Shown here: piece after piece, positions 1 to 8,369 of the stretch
Position numbering within the stretch: position 1 is the first letter of the stretch
How the letters are laid out: every line of letters starts with the position of its first letter
From: Bradyrhizobium niftali
GTDB lineage: Bacteria; Pseudomonadota; Alphaproteobacteria; Rhizobiales; Xanthobacteraceae
DNA: 64,000 bases
Reading direction: 5' to 3'
Assembly: GCF_004571025.1 (NCBI RefSeq)
Contig: NZ_SPQT01000035.1
Location: forward strand, 33,485-97,484
Made by a program: the position numbers and the translations under genes
Notes under the pieces: model-generated
What the model was told of the DNA's origin: nothing
The model's database searches: none
Seen by the model: the letters and a program-made list of their open reading frames with translations, nothing else

Positions 1-1140
1 GCCGCCTTGCGCGGCGATCTGCTGCGGCGTGAGCTGGGCGCCGTTGACGAAGCATTTCGAGTAGCACTGGCCGAGCGCGATGTGCGAGGCCGCGTTCTCG
101 TCGAACAGCGTGTTGTAGAACAACAGCCCGCTCTGCGAGATCGGCGAGGAATGCGGCACCAGCGCCACCTCGCCGAGACGACGCGCGCCCTCGTCGGTGT
201 CGAGCACCTTGTTCAGCACTTCGGCACCGCGCGACGCCTTCGCGTCGACGATCCTGCCGTCCTCGAAGCGCACCGCGATGTTGTCGATCAGCGTGCCCTG
301 GTAGGACAGCGGCTTCGAGCTCACGACATGACCATAGACGCGACGGCAATGCGGCGTGGTGAAGACCTCTTCGGTCGGGATGTTGGCGTTGCAGCTGATA
401 CCGTTCTTGGACAGGGAGGCGCCGCCCTCCCATTCATGGCCGTCGGCAAGCCCGATGGTGAGGTCGGTGCCCGGGCCTGAGTACTGCAACGCGCGGAAAC
501 GCTGGCCGTTGAGCCAGTTCGTGCGCTCACGCAGCACCGCATTGTGGCTCGCCCAATTGGCCATCGCGTCCTCGCGATCGACGCGGGAAGCCGCAAAGAT
601 CGCATCCGCGAGCTTGCCGATCGCGACGTCCTCGGGATCGCCAGGGAACACCTGCTTGGCCCAGGACGGGCTCGGATAGGCGATGATGTTCCAGTTGGTG
701 TCGAAATTGACGATCTTTTCCAGAGCCGGCTGATAGGCCATCGAGTTGGCCTTGCTGGCGCGCGCCACCTTGGACGGATCTTCGCCCGACAGCAGCATCG
801 GATTGTCGCCGACGATGGCGAGCCGCGCGGTGTTGTCGGAGAATGCCTTGGCCATGCCTTCATAGAGCCAGCCGGCGGCGCGATCGAAACTGTTGTCGTG
901 ACCATGGCGGTAACGCGCCAGCGTAATCTCCTCGTCCGACAGGATGGGCGTCACGATACCGGCGCCGGCCTTGTAGGCATGCACGGCGATCCGCCGCACC
1001 AGCGGCAGCGCAATCGCGGGCGCCGTCAGGAGCAGATCCTGTCCCGGCCGCAAGCCCAGGCCCACCTTCACCGCCACCTCGGCCAGCCGGTCGAGTTTCG
1101 CAGGATCGATGGGAGTGGAGGTGATGCGTTGATCGGTCAT
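1..1140 (-). CDS. M29-family aminopeptidase, partial (C-terminus beyond window)
   Basis: Reading leftward from an ATG at 1140, the frame stays open to base 1, giving about 380 residues of a protein normally 400-420 long. The N-terminus MTDQRITSTPIDPAKLDRLA, the block GDNPMLLSGEDP, and the distal blocks GEVALVPHSSPIS and NTLFDENAASHIALGQ match aminopeptidase T/AmpS (peptidase family M29). These are cytosolic two-metal exopeptidases that trim N-terminal residues from peptides; the Glu, His and Asp residues in the distal blocks are the metal-ligand region in this family. The gene lies 113 bp downstream of the lyase gene on the same strand, so it may be cotranscribed, but a dyad in the gap (1178-1194) suggests a control point of its own. 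Family assignment is firm; the substrate is not known. Confidence 0.88.
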   Translation of the reverse strand, partial: MTDQRITSTPIDPAKLDRLAEVAVKVGLGLRPGQDLLLTAPAIALPLVRRIAVHAYKAGAGIVTPILSDEEITLARYRHGHDNSFDRAAGWLYEGMAKAFSDNTARLAIVGDNPMLLSGEDPSKVARASKANSMAYQPALEKIVNFDTNWNIIAYPSPSWAKQVFPGDPEDVAIGKLADAIFAASRVDREDAMANWASHNAVLRERTNWLNGQRFRALQYSGPGTDLTIGLADGHEWEGGASLSKNGISCNANIPTEEVFTTPHCRRVYGHVVSSKPLSYQGTLIDNIAVRFEDGRIVDAKASRGAEVLNKVLDTDEGARRLGEVALVPHSSPISQSGLLFYNTLFDENAASHIALGQCYSKCFVNGAQLTPQQIAAQGG

Positions 1141-1177
1141 GCCGGGTCCTCTGCCGAAAGTCTCTCGCTCAATCTAA

Positions 1178-1194
1178 GTCTAGCATCGCTAGAC
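1178..1194. promoter_or_regulatory. 17-bp dyad upstream of the aminopeptidase gene
   Basis: GTCTAGC-ATC-GCTAGAC is a perfect 7-bp inverted repeat with a 3-nt centre, 38 bp before the aminopeptidase start. It has no T-run on either strand, so an operator is more likely than a terminator. The cognate regulator is not identifiable from the window. Confidence 0.4.
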
Positions 1195-1253
1195 ACAAGT
1201 ATACGAGCGTATTGGGGGCGACGAAAGATACGCAGTTTCACGCATCTTGGTTT

Positions 1254-2615
1254 TCAACGCGTTGCCGATTTCAGCACCCGGTCGACCATGGCGGGAGCAA
1301 GGCCGAGGTAATTTTTCGGTGAAGTGAGCGCATCGATCGTGGCGCGGTCGATCCTGGCAGAGACGCGCGAGTCGGACGAGAGCGCGTCCGCCAGCGTCAA
1401 ACCTTTCTCGTTGGCGAGCCGGCAGGCGTCATAGACCACGTCATGCGCCTCCTGCCGCCCGATCTGCGGCGCGAGCCCCATCATGACTGCTTCGGCCACA
1501 ATCAGGCCCCGGCTGATGGCGAGATTGTCGTTCATCTTCGCCTCGTCCACGATGAGGCCCGCGAGCGCGAACTTCGCCTGGTGCAGCGCCCCGGCGGTCA
1601 GCACGAAGCTTTCGGGGATCGCCATCCATTCGGCGTGCCAGGGGCCGGTGGCGCGCTCGAAATCCTGCACCATCGCATCCAGCATCAGGCCCGCATGCTG
1701 GCGCACCGCCTTGGACGCCGCCAGCATCAGTTCCGAGGAGATCGGGTTGCGCTTCTGCGGCATGGTCGAGGAGGCGCCGCGGCCCTTGACGAAGGGCTCG
1801 TAGACCTCGGCGAACTCGGTCGAGGCCATGATCATGATGTCGAGCGCGATCTTGCCGAGCGAGCCGGTGACGAGCGCAAGGAAGTTCACGGCCTCGGCAA
1901 AGCCGTCGCGCGCGACATGCCAGGTCGAAGCGGGGACGCCGAGCTTCAGCTCGGTGCAGAGCGCCTCCTGCACCTCAAAGCCTTTGTCGCCGAGCGAGGC
2001 CAGCGTGCCGGCGGCGCCGGCGAACTGGCCGACCAGCACGCGCGGCTTCAATTGCGCCAGACGCTCGGCGTGACGGTCGAACATCGCGAGCCAGATCGCG
2101 GTCTTGTAGCCGAAGGTCACCGGCAGTGCCTGCTGGAGGTGGGTGCGCCCCGCCATTGGCGTGTCGCGATGGCGCTTCGAGAGATCGGCGAGGATCTTTC
2201 GGAGCTCCGCAATATCGCGCTCGACGATCTCGAGGGCAGCACGCAATTGCAGCACCACGGCGGTGTCCATGATGTCCTGCGTGGTCGCGCCCCAATGCAC
2301 GTAGCGGCCGGCATCACCGCATTGCTTCACCATCTGGTGCACCAAGGGCAGGATCGGATAGCCGACGATGTCGGTCTCCTGCCGCAACAGGTCGAAATCG
2401 AACGCGGCGACGTCGGTCCGCGCCGCGATCTGGTCGGCGGCATCCTGCGGGATCACGCCGCATTTGGCCTCCGCCTTCGCCAGCGCCACCTCGACCTCGG
2501 CATAGCGCGCAACCAGTGCGACATCGGAAAACACCTCGCGCATCTCAGGCGTGCCGAAGGCGTCACGGAACAGCATGGAGTCGAGCACGGTGGTCGAGGC
2601 GTGAAAAGCGGGCAT
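1254..2615 (-). CDS. Fumarase/aspartase-superfamily lyase (PcaB / adenylosuccinate-lyase-like)
   Basis: A 453-residue protein with the superfamily signature GASSTMPQKRNPISSE at about residues 280-295, whose flexible loop supplies the catalytic Ser. The other conserved regions are also present: HWGATTQDIMDT (about 107-118) and MAGRTHLQQALPVTFG (154-169). Members perform beta-eliminations (fumarate-releasing) or the related cycloisomerisation of 3-carboxy-cis,cis-muconate. Length and architecture fit PcaB and PurB-like paralogues, but no protocatechuate or purine genes are adjacent, so I leave the substrate open. The start ATG at 2615 gives the usual N-terminal leader before the SMLFRDAFGTPEMREVFSD block. 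The stop is 113 bp before the aminopeptidase gene on the same strand. Confidence 0.85.
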   Translation of the reverse strand: MPAFHASTTVLDSMLFRDAFGTPEMREVFSDVALVARYAEVEVALAKAEAKCGVIPQDAADQIAARTDVAAFDFDLLRQETDIVGYPILPLVHQMVKQCGDAGRYVHWGATTQDIMDTAVVLQLRAALEIVERDIAELRKILADLSKRHRDTPMAGRTHLQQALPVTFGYKTAIWLAMFDRHAERLAQLKPRVLVGQFAGAAGTLASLGDKGFEVQEALCTELKLGVPASTWHVARDGFAEAVNFLALVTGSLGKIALDIMIMASTEFAEVYEPFVKGRGASSTMPQKRNPISSELMLAASKAVRQHAGLMLDAMVQDFERATGPWHAEWMAIPESFVLTAGALHQAKFALAGLIVDEAKMNDNLAISRGLIVAEAVMMGLAPQIGRQEAHDVVYDACRLANEKGLTLADALSSDSRVSARIDRATIDALTSPKNYLGLAPAMVDRVLKSATR

Positions 2616-2964
2616 GGGCGTTTCTTCGTGGCTGTCGTTCTGTATGCGGGTAGCTTAAGCACGCCGCCGTGTTCGGCAATGGACATTCGCAGTTCGTCAC
2701 ATCTTCAAATGCCGTTACGATGATCGCGCCGCCGCGCGTGACGGAGGTAAATTGCGCCGAAGGAGAAACAGGGATTCGGCCCGCGACAATCTGACCGGAG
2801 GCGCACATTCTCTTTCAGGTTGTATTCCTCCTCGAAATCCGCATGGCTGCCATCACGCGATTGTGGTGAACCGGGCGGGCCCTTCGACGGACTCACAGAC
2901 TTCGAGTCGAAATGGATTTGATTTCATCATTGCCCGATGTCGTCGTGAGGTCTGAGTTTTCGAC
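2616..2964. other. Divergent intergenic region between lyase and wHTH regulator genes
   Basis: About 350 bp that must hold the promoters of both flanking genes. It becomes more AT-rich toward 2900-2960, close to the regulator start. A 63-codon leftward frame (2705-2896) is present but looks non-coding. I see no convincing operator or RNA gene. Confidence 0.4.
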
Positions 2965-4524
2965 GTGCAGTTTTTGTTCCGGGACCATCTTCTCGACACC
3001 GACCGGCGCGAGCTGAGCCGCGAGCAGGTTCCCATTTCCGTGGAACCGCAGGTTTTCGACCTCGTCGTCCATCTCATGGAAAACCGCGACCGGGTGGTCA
3101 GCAAGGACGAGCTGATCGACAAGATCTGGCACGGGCGCAGCGTCTCCGAATCCACCCTGACCAGCCGGATCAATGCGGCACGCAAGGCGGTCGGCGACAG
3201 CGGCGCGAGCCAGGCGCTGATCCGCACCATCGCGCGCAAGGGATTTCGCTTCGTCGGCGATGTCGAGACCAAGCTCGCAGCGGCCACGCCGGAGCCCGGC
3301 CGGTGGATACAGGCGCCGCAGACCGCACTCGCGCTGCCCGAGCGGCCCGCCATCGCCGTGCTGCCCTTCACCAACATGAGCGGTGACCGCGAGCAGGACT
3401 ATTTCTCCGACGGCATCAGCGAGGACATCATCACCGCGCTGTCGAAACTGCGCTGGTTCTTCGTCGTCGCGCGCAATTCCTCCTTCGTCTACAAGGGCCG
3501 CGCCGTGCACATCCACGAGGTCGCGCGCGAGCTCGGCGTGCGCTACGTGGTCGAAGGCAGCGTGCGGCGGAGCGGCGAGCGCGTGCGCATCTCGGCCCAG
3601 CTCAACGACGTCTCGACCGGCAGCCATCTCTGGGCCGAACGCTACGATCGCGAGCTTGCCGACATCTTCGCCGTCCAGGACGACATCACCGAGGCGATCG
3701 TCGCCGCGATCGAGCCGCAGCTCTATACGGCCGAGAGCTTTCGCGCCGGGCAGAAGCCGCCGGGCAGCCTGGATGCCTGGGACCTCGTGATGCGCGCATT
3801 ATCGCACCACTGGCGCATCACCCGCGAGGACAATGCGGCAGCGCAAGGGCTGCTCGAGAAGGCCGTCGCGATCGATCCCGCTTATGGCAAGGCGCTGGGC
3901 CTGCTCGCGACAAGCCATATCTTCGGCGCGCATATGGGCTGGGCCGACATGGCCGCGACCGTACCGGTCGCCGAACGCGCAGCGCTTGCGGCGGTGGAGG
4001 CCGATCGCGAGGACGCCTGGGCTCATCACGGCCTCGCCTATACCTACCTGTTCCGCCGCCGCTTCGACGACGCGCTGGCGGAGTTCGAGCTGGCCTTGAG
4101 GCTCAATCCGAATTTCGCGATGGCGCACGCCTTCTATGGCGTCACGCTGTGCTACGCGGGACGATGGCAGGACGGCGATGCCGCCGCGCGCCGCGCGCTG
4201 CGGCTGAGCCCGCGCGATCCGCTTGCGGCAATCTATTGCGGGGTCGCCGCCTATGCCCAGTTCATCGGCCGCAATTACGAGGCAAGCTTGCAGATGGCGC
4301 GCGAATCGATGCGGCAGCGCGCCGATTTCGTCGGCGCACATCGCGTGCTGACGGCGGCCGCCGGCATGTTGGGTGATCCGGCCCTTGCCGCGTCCGCGCT
4401 GGAAGGCTTGCGTCGCGCCCAGCCCGGCATCTCGCTCGCCTGGATCACAAGCGAGCTGCCGATGCTGCTGGAGCAGGACCGCGAGCATTATCTCGAAGGG
4501 TTGCGGCGCGCGGGGATGCAGTAG
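2965..4524 (+). CDS. wHTH-TolB-TPR regulator (CadC/OmpR-type DNA-binding, TPR sensor)
   Basis: A 519-residue protein. Residues 1-95 form an OmpR/CadC-type winged helix (VEPQVFDLVVHLMENRDRVV, then TLTSRINAARKAVGD and IRTIARKGFRFVG). Residues about 125-250 are a TolB-like/FlgO-type N-terminal domain with the motifs IAVLPFTNMSGDREQDYFSD and YVVEGSVRRSGERVRISAQL. The remainder is helical TPR-like repeats (AWAHHGLAYTYLFRRRFDDA, NFAMAHAFYGVTLCYAGRW). No transmembrane helix is evident between domains, so this is probably a soluble one-component regulator. This architecture is common in bradyrhizobia; targets and signal are unknown. The start is GTG at 2965. It converges with the phosphonate permease operon. 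Confidence 0.85.
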   Translation: MQFLFRDHLLDTDRRELSREQVPISVEPQVFDLVVHLMENRDRVVSKDELIDKIWHGRSVSESTLTSRINAARKAVGDSGASQALIRTIARKGFRFVGDVETKLAAATPEPGRWIQAPQTALALPERPAIAVLPFTNMSGDREQDYFSDGISEDIITALSKLRWFFVVARNSSFVYKGRAVHIHEVARELGVRYVVEGSVRRSGERVRISAQLNDVSTGSHLWAERYDRELADIFAVQDDITEAIVAAIEPQLYTAESFRAGQKPPGSLDAWDLVMRALSHHWRITREDNAAAQGLLEKAVAIDPAYGKALGLLATSHIFGAHMGWADMAATVPVAERAALAAVEADREDAWAHHGLAYTYLFRRRFDDALAEFELALRLNPNFAMAHAFYGVTLCYAGRWQDGDAAARRALRLSPRDPLAAIYCGVAAYAQFIGRNYEASLQMARESMRQRADFVGAHRVLTAAAGMLGDPALAASALEGLRRAQPGISLAWITSELPMLLEQDREHYLEGLRRAGMQ

Positions 4525-4548
4525 ACATCTCGCGCAGCATTGACGGTG

Positions 4549-4566
4549 CGCCCCTGACCGGGGGCG
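4549..4566. terminator. GC hairpin between convergent genes
   Basis: CGCCCC-TGACCG-GGGGCG forms a 6-bp GC stem between the convergent stops at 4524 and 4583. Neither strand shows a clear T-run, so termination here is a weak inference. Confidence 0.3.
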
Positions 4567-4582
4567 AAGGGAAGAGAACGAC

Positions 4583-5431
4583 CTAAGCCACCGCGCGCCT
4601 TCCGATGATGGCGAAGCGGAGCTTGCCCGAGATGAAATCGATCGCGGCGACCGCGACCAGGATCATCAGGACCAGGAACGATACCCTCTGCCATTCCAGC
4701 ACGCGGATCTGCTCGGCGAGCTGCAGGCCGATGCCGCCGGCGCCGACGATGCCGATGATGGTGGCCGAGCGGGTGTTGGACTCGATGAAATAGAGCACCT
4801 GGCCGGCAATCACGGGCAGGACCTGCGGCAACAGGCCGAAGCGGATCTCGTGCAACGCACTGCCGCCGGAGGCGCGGATGCCTTCGACCTGCTTCTGGTC
4901 GGCGCCCTCGATCGCCTCCGAGAACAGTTTTCCGAAGGCGCCGAAATCGGACACCGCGATGGCGAGCACGCCGGCGAAGGGGCCAAGCCCGACCACGTTG
5001 ATCCACACCAGCGCCCAGATCAGCGTGTCGACGCCGCGGATCGAATCCAGGAAACGGCGGATCGGAAAGCGCAGGATGTTCGACGGCACGACGTTGCGGG
5101 CGGCGAGCAGGCTTACCGGCAGCGCAAACACCGCCGCGAGCGTCGTGCCGAGCAGGGCGATCGACAGCGTCTCGCCGAGCGCCTTCAGATAGATCGGCAG
5201 CGAGGTGCCGGGATCGGGCGGGATCATCATCAGGCTGATCCAGCCGAGCTGGCTGAGGCCGGCGAGGAAGCGCGACGGCGAGAAGTCGAGATCGACGAGG
5301 CCGTAGATCAGGATCGCGAACGCCGCGACGATCATCGCCGGCATTGCGAGCCGCGCCGAAGCAGGCCGGTCGAACACGTCGGGATAGCGCGCGCGAAGCT
5401 GCGCCGTGTCGACCTCGTGCCGCCGCGTCAC
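4583..5431 (-). CDS. phnE: Phosphonate ABC transporter permease PhnE (second copy)
   Basis: A 282-residue multi-spanning inner-membrane permease. The EAA-type cytoplasmic loop region (EGADQKQVEGIRASGGSALH) and GIVGAGGIGLQLAEQIRVLE near the C-terminus are typical of PhnE-type permeases. The real start is GTG at 5431, whose GTGA overlaps the stop of the upstream phnE by 4 bp; upstream in-frame ATG codons would give an arginine/histidine-rich non-coding extension. With PhnC (ATPase) and PhnD (binding protein) it forms the phosphonate/phosphate-ester importer. Two adjacent, divergent PhnE subunits are common in rhizobia and presumably form a heterodimer. Confidence 0.93.
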   Translation of the reverse strand: MTRRHEVDTAQLRARYPDVFDRPASARLAMPAMIVAAFAILIYGLVDLDFSPSRFLAGLSQLGWISLMMIPPDPGTSLPIYLKALGETLSIALLGTTLAAVFALPVSLLAARNVVPSNILRFPIRRFLDSIRGVDTLIWALVWINVVGLGPFAGVLAIAVSDFGAFGKLFSEAIEGADQKQVEGIRASGGSALHEIRFGLLPQVLPVIAGQVLYFIESNTRSATIIGIVGAGGIGLQLAEQIRVLEWQRVSFLVLMILVAVAAIDFISGKLRFAIIGRRAVA

Positions 5432-6312
5432 GTCCGCGCCTCCTTGCCGAACAGGCGGCCGCGCAGCCAGCCGGTGGTGATGTCGATGACGAAGACGGTG
5501 ACGATGATGGTGAGCAGGATGGCGCTGACGTCCGAATAGTAGAATTTGCGGATGGCGACGACGAGCTCCTGGCCGATGCCGCCGGCGCCGACAAAGCCCA
5601 TCACGGAGGCTTCGCGGACATTGATCTCGAAGCGCAGCAGCGCGTAGCTGGCGTAGCCCGCGGTCACCTGCGGCACGACGGCAAAGCGCATGCACGACAG
5701 CCAGCTCGCGCCGGTGGAGCGGATGCCCTCGACCGGCTTCATGTCGGCGTTCTCGACGATCTCGGAGAACAGCTTTCCAAGCGCGCCGGTGGAATGGATC
5801 GCGATCGCAAGCACCCCGGCCATCGGCCCGAGCCCGAAGGCGATCACGAAGATCAGCGCGAAGACGATGCCCGGGACGGTGCGCGCGAACTCGAGCAGGC
5901 GCCGCACCGTGAAGCGCAGCCAGGGCGCGGGCGAGGTGTTTTCCGCCGCGAAGAAGTTCAGGACGAAGGCGAAGGTCGCGCCGATCAGCGTGCCGACATA
6001 GCTGATCAGCAGCGTCTCACCCAGCATCTTCAGCCATTTGCGCCAGCCCCACAGCCACTCGCCGACATCGGTCCAGACCCGCTGGCCGTTGTCGAGCGTG
6101 AGGATGCGATCGAAATAGCTGACGAAATTGCCGAAATAGGTGAAGAGGGTGCGCAGGTTAACTTCGGCGCCGATCGCGGCGAGAAGCAGCGCGGCGGCGA
6201 ATACCACAACGCCGAGCAAGAGACGGAGCCGCCGGCGCGCGACCGCCTGATCATAAGCGGCGTTCAGCGCAGCCAGTTGCTGCTCAGGCAGGATCGAAAC
6301 CGCGACGGTCAT
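5428..6312 (-). CDS. phnE: Phosphonate ABC transporter permease PhnE (first copy)
   Basis: A 294-residue permease starting at ATG 6312. After a hydrophobic helix (LLLGVVVFAAALLLAAIGAE, about residues 32-51) come the permease core and the loop ENADMKPVEGIRSTGASWLS, followed by MGFVGAGGIGQELVVAIRKF. The protein is homologous to the next gene and translationally coupled to it by a GTGA overlap. It lies 75 bp downstream of phnD, with a strong hairpin in that gap that may lower permease expression relative to PhnD. It is part of the leftward phnC-phnD-phnE-phnE unit. Confidence 0.93.
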   Translation of the reverse strand: MTVAVSILPEQQLAALNAAYDQAVARRRLRLLLGVVVFAAALLLAAIGAEVNLRTLFTYFGNFVSYFDRILTLDNGQRVWTDVGEWLWGWRKWLKMLGETLLISYVGTLIGATFAFVLNFFAAENTSPAPWLRFTVRRLLEFARTVPGIVFALIFVIAFGLGPMAGVLAIAIHSTGALGKLFSEIVENADMKPVEGIRSTGASWLSCMRFAVVPQVTAGYASYALLRFEINVREASVMGFVGAGGIGQELVVAIRKFYYSDVSAILLTIIVTVFVIDITTGWLRGRLFGKEART

Positions 6313-6336
6313 CTGTCCAGGAAAAGTGGCCGATCA

Positions 6337-6368
6337 AAGAGAAAGAGCCGGGTCCATCGACCCGGCTC
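6337..6368 (-). terminator. Intra-operon hairpin between phnD and phnE (attenuating terminator)
   Basis: GAGCCGGGTC (6345-6354) and GACCCGGCTC (6359-6368) form a perfect 10-bp stem with a 4-nt loop. Read leftward, the stem is followed by TTTCTCTTT. It lies 19 bp past the phnD stop and 32 bp before phnE. Partial termination or 3'-end stabilisation after a binding-protein gene is a known way to make it more abundant than the permease. The hairpin is seen directly; its function is inferred. Confidence 0.65.
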
Positions 6369-6387
6369 AAGTAGCTCGTCCCGAAAC

Positions 6388-7323
6388 TCAGGACGCCTTC
6401 TTCTTACGCAGTGCATCGACGAACTTGATCAGCTCGATCGTGCCATCCCAATCCTTGGTGGTGGCGGGATGAAAACCCTTCTTCTGGCCGTCCTGGAGGC
6501 GGTCGAAGGCCGCCTTGTCCTTGGCCGGCGCATCGAAGAACGCCTTTGCGATCGCCGCCTTCGCCTCTTCCGGCAGGTCGGAGTTGTAGGCATAGGGGCC
6601 GTTGATGATCGGCGCCGACTTGTGGATGATGCGGAAATCGTCCTTCTTCATCGGCGAGCCGTCGGCATTCTTCAGCATACCCTTGGTCAGCATCTGCGCC
6701 AGCGTCGAATCGTCGTCGCTGGTCCACTGGTTGGCCGCAACGTCGACCGTGCCCTGCGCCAGCGCCAGGATCGCGTTCTCGTGGCTGCCGGTGAAGACGA
6801 CCTTGCTGAAATAGGTGTCGGCGTCCGCGATGCCCATCTTGTCGAGCTCGAAGCGCGGCACGTTGTTGCCGGACGTCGAATTGGGGTCGACGAGGCCGAG
6901 GTTCTTGCCCTTGAGCTGATCGATGCTCTTGTAGGGGCTGTTCGCCTTGACGAAGAACACCGAATAGTAGCCGGTCGAGCCGTCCGAGTTGATGTCGTTG
7001 GCAAAGGCGTCGGTCTTGACGCCGGTCAGGCGGGCGCGGGCAAACGAGGCCGAGCCGTAGCTGGCGATATGGATATTGCCGGCGCGCTGGCCTTCGATCA
7101 CGGCAGCATAGTCGTTGGCGATGCGCAGCGTGACCTTCACGCCCAATTCCTTGGAGAGATAGCTCATGAACGGCGCCCAGCGCTCGGTCACGCCCGAGGC
7201 GTTTTCCGCCGGAATGACCGCGAAGGTCAGCTCGGGATATTTGGCTTTCCAGTCGTCGGCGGAGGCTGAAGTCGTGAACGCGAGCGCGGCGGCGCCGGCA
7301 AGAACTAATCTGCGAGTGATCAT
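6388..7323 (-). CDS. phnD: Phosphonate-binding periplasmic protein PhnD
   Basis: A 311-residue ABC solute-binding protein. It has a signal peptide (MITRRLVLAGAAALAFTTSASA, 22 residues, cleavage before DDWKAK) and then the PhnD-like fold: LTFAVIPAENASGVTERWAPF, SYGSASFARARL, LKGKNLGLVDPNSTSGNNVPRFEL. The SASFARA and STSGNNVP segments are ligand-contact regions in PhnD-type proteins. The start at 7323 is chosen over an earlier in-frame ATG because it begins the signal peptide and is preceded by a GAAGAGGG ribosome-binding site. The gene is second in the Pho-controlled operon. C-P compounds or phosphate esters are the likely ligands; the exact ligand is unknown. Confidence 0.93.
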   Translation of the reverse strand: MITRRLVLAGAAALAFTTSASADDWKAKYPELTFAVIPAENASGVTERWAPFMSYLSKELGVKVTLRIANDYAAVIEGQRAGNIHIASYGSASFARARLTGVKTDAFANDINSDGSTGYYSVFFVKANSPYKSIDQLKGKNLGLVDPNSTSGNNVPRFELDKMGIADADTYFSKVVFTGSHENAILALAQGTVDVAANQWTSDDDSTLAQMLTKGMLKNADGSPMKKDDFRIIHKSAPIINGPYAYNSDLPEEAKAAIAKAFFDAPAKDKAAFDRLQDGQKKGFHPATTKDWDGTIELIKFVDALRKKKAS

Positions 7324-7386
7324 GATACCCTCTTCATCGGTTGGGTCGGTTGACGCAAAAACTGGCAACTACAGGAGCGATGCGGC

Positions 7387-8196
7387 TCAGGCGGCGGCCG
7401 CCGTTCCGAGCGCCGGAATGCCTTCGGGCGCCGGCACCGGCGTGCCGCCCATAACGTCGGTGGCTTCGAGGTCGTAAAGTTCGCGCGCGACGTGATCGGT
7501 CAGCGCAGACGGCGCGCCGTCGAACACCACACGGCCCTGCGCCATGCCGATCAGGCGGTCGCAATAGCTGCGCGCCAGGTCGAGCGAATGCAGGTTGCAG
7601 AGCACGGTGATGCCGAAATGCTTGTTGATGCGCAGCAGCGCATCCATCACGATCTTGGTGTTGCGCGGGTCGAGCGAAGCGATCGGCTCGTCGGCGAGGA
7701 TGATGTCGGGCTGCTGCACCAGCGCGCGGGCGATCGCGACGCGCTGCTGCTGGCCGCCGGAGAGCTGATCGGCGCGCTGGGCGGCGAGCGCGGCGATGTC
7801 GAACTGCTCGAGCGCGGACATGGCAAGCGCCTTGTCCTGCTCGGGCCAGACCTGCGCCAACGAGCGCCAGGCGGGCATCGTCGCGAGACGCCCCATCAGG
7901 ACGTTGGTGAGAACATCGAGTCGGCCGACGAGGTTGAGTTGCTGGAAGATCATCGCCGAGCGCGCCCGCCACTGCCGCAATTCCTTGCCGCGCAGCGCGG
8001 TGACGTCGATGCCGTCATACAGGATGCGTCCCTGCGTCGGCGTCACCAGGCGGTTGATGGTCCGGAGCAAGGTCGACTTGCCGGCGCCGGATCGTCCGAT
8101 CACCCCGACGAATCCACCGGGGGAAATTTGAAACGAAGCGTCGTCCACCGCGGCTTTTGCGCCAAAGCGGCACGTCAGACCTTCAACCACCAGCAT
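7387..8196 (-). CDS. phnC: Phosphonate ABC transporter ATP-binding protein PhnC
   Basis: A 269-residue ABC ATPase: Walker A GRSGAGKST (about 34-42), Q-loop MIFQQLNLVGRLDVLTN, signature LSGGQQQR, Walker B IILADEP, and a switch-region His in VLCNLHSLDLARSY. The FQQLNLVGRLDVLTNVLMG segment is characteristic of PhnC. It is the first gene of the leftward unit. The start is 45 bp from a minus-oriented Pho-type repeat (8241-8256), and phosphate starvation is the expected inducer. Confidence 0.95.
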   Translation of the reverse strand: MLVVEGLTCRFGAKAAVDDASFQISPGGFVGVIGRSGAGKSTLLRTINRLVTPTQGRILYDGIDVTALRGKELRQWRARSAMIFQQLNLVGRLDVLTNVLMGRLATMPAWRSLAQVWPEQDKALAMSALEQFDIAALAAQRADQLSGGQQQRVAIARALVQQPDIILADEPIASLDPRNTKIVMDALLRINKHFGITVLCNLHSLDLARSYCDRLIGMAQGRVVFDGAPSALTDHVARELYDLEATDVMGGTPVPAPEGIPALGTAAAA

Positions 8197-8240
8197 GCAG
8201 GGCTCCAGAGTAGCTGGGACCCACCGCTAACGCCGACGCT

Positions 8241-8256
8241 TGACACTTGTGTGACA
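8241..8256 (-). promoter_or_regulatory. Pho-type box for phnCDEE
   Basis: On the leftward strand TGTCA occurs twice with exactly 11-bp periodicity (8256-8252 and 8245-8241), the spacing of PhoB half-sites (7-bp CTGTCAT-like plus 4-bp spacer). It lies 45 bp upstream of phnC. Only two short half-sites match, so confidence is moderate. Confidence 0.55.
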
Positions 8257-8284
8257 TGCACGTTGCGGTGCGGCGATCCAACAC

Positions 8285-8323
8285 ACGTCATCCCCTGTCA
8301 TCGCCGCGTCATGACATTGTCAT
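8285..8323 (+). promoter_or_regulatory. Tandem Pho box for the acetyltransferase-phnM unit
   Basis: GTCAT occurs four times at 8287, 8297, 8308 and 8319, with spacings of 10, 11 and 11 bp. The heptamers CTGTCAT (8295), GCGTCAT (8306) and TTGTCAT (8317) match the PhoB half-site CTGTCAT. The array ends 46 bp before the acetyltransferase start and argues against translation beginning at an earlier GTG or ATG, because the boxes would then lie inside the gene. Confidence 0.75.
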
Positions 8324-8369
8324 CGAGCCGCTCGAAGAGGAACGCCCGCCCACACGCTTCGGATACGAC

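Noticed and set aside
2705..2896. 63-codon leftward frame in the lyase/wHTH gap
   Set aside because: No ribosome-binding site, no recognisable domain, and arginine/histidine-rich composition suggests chance.
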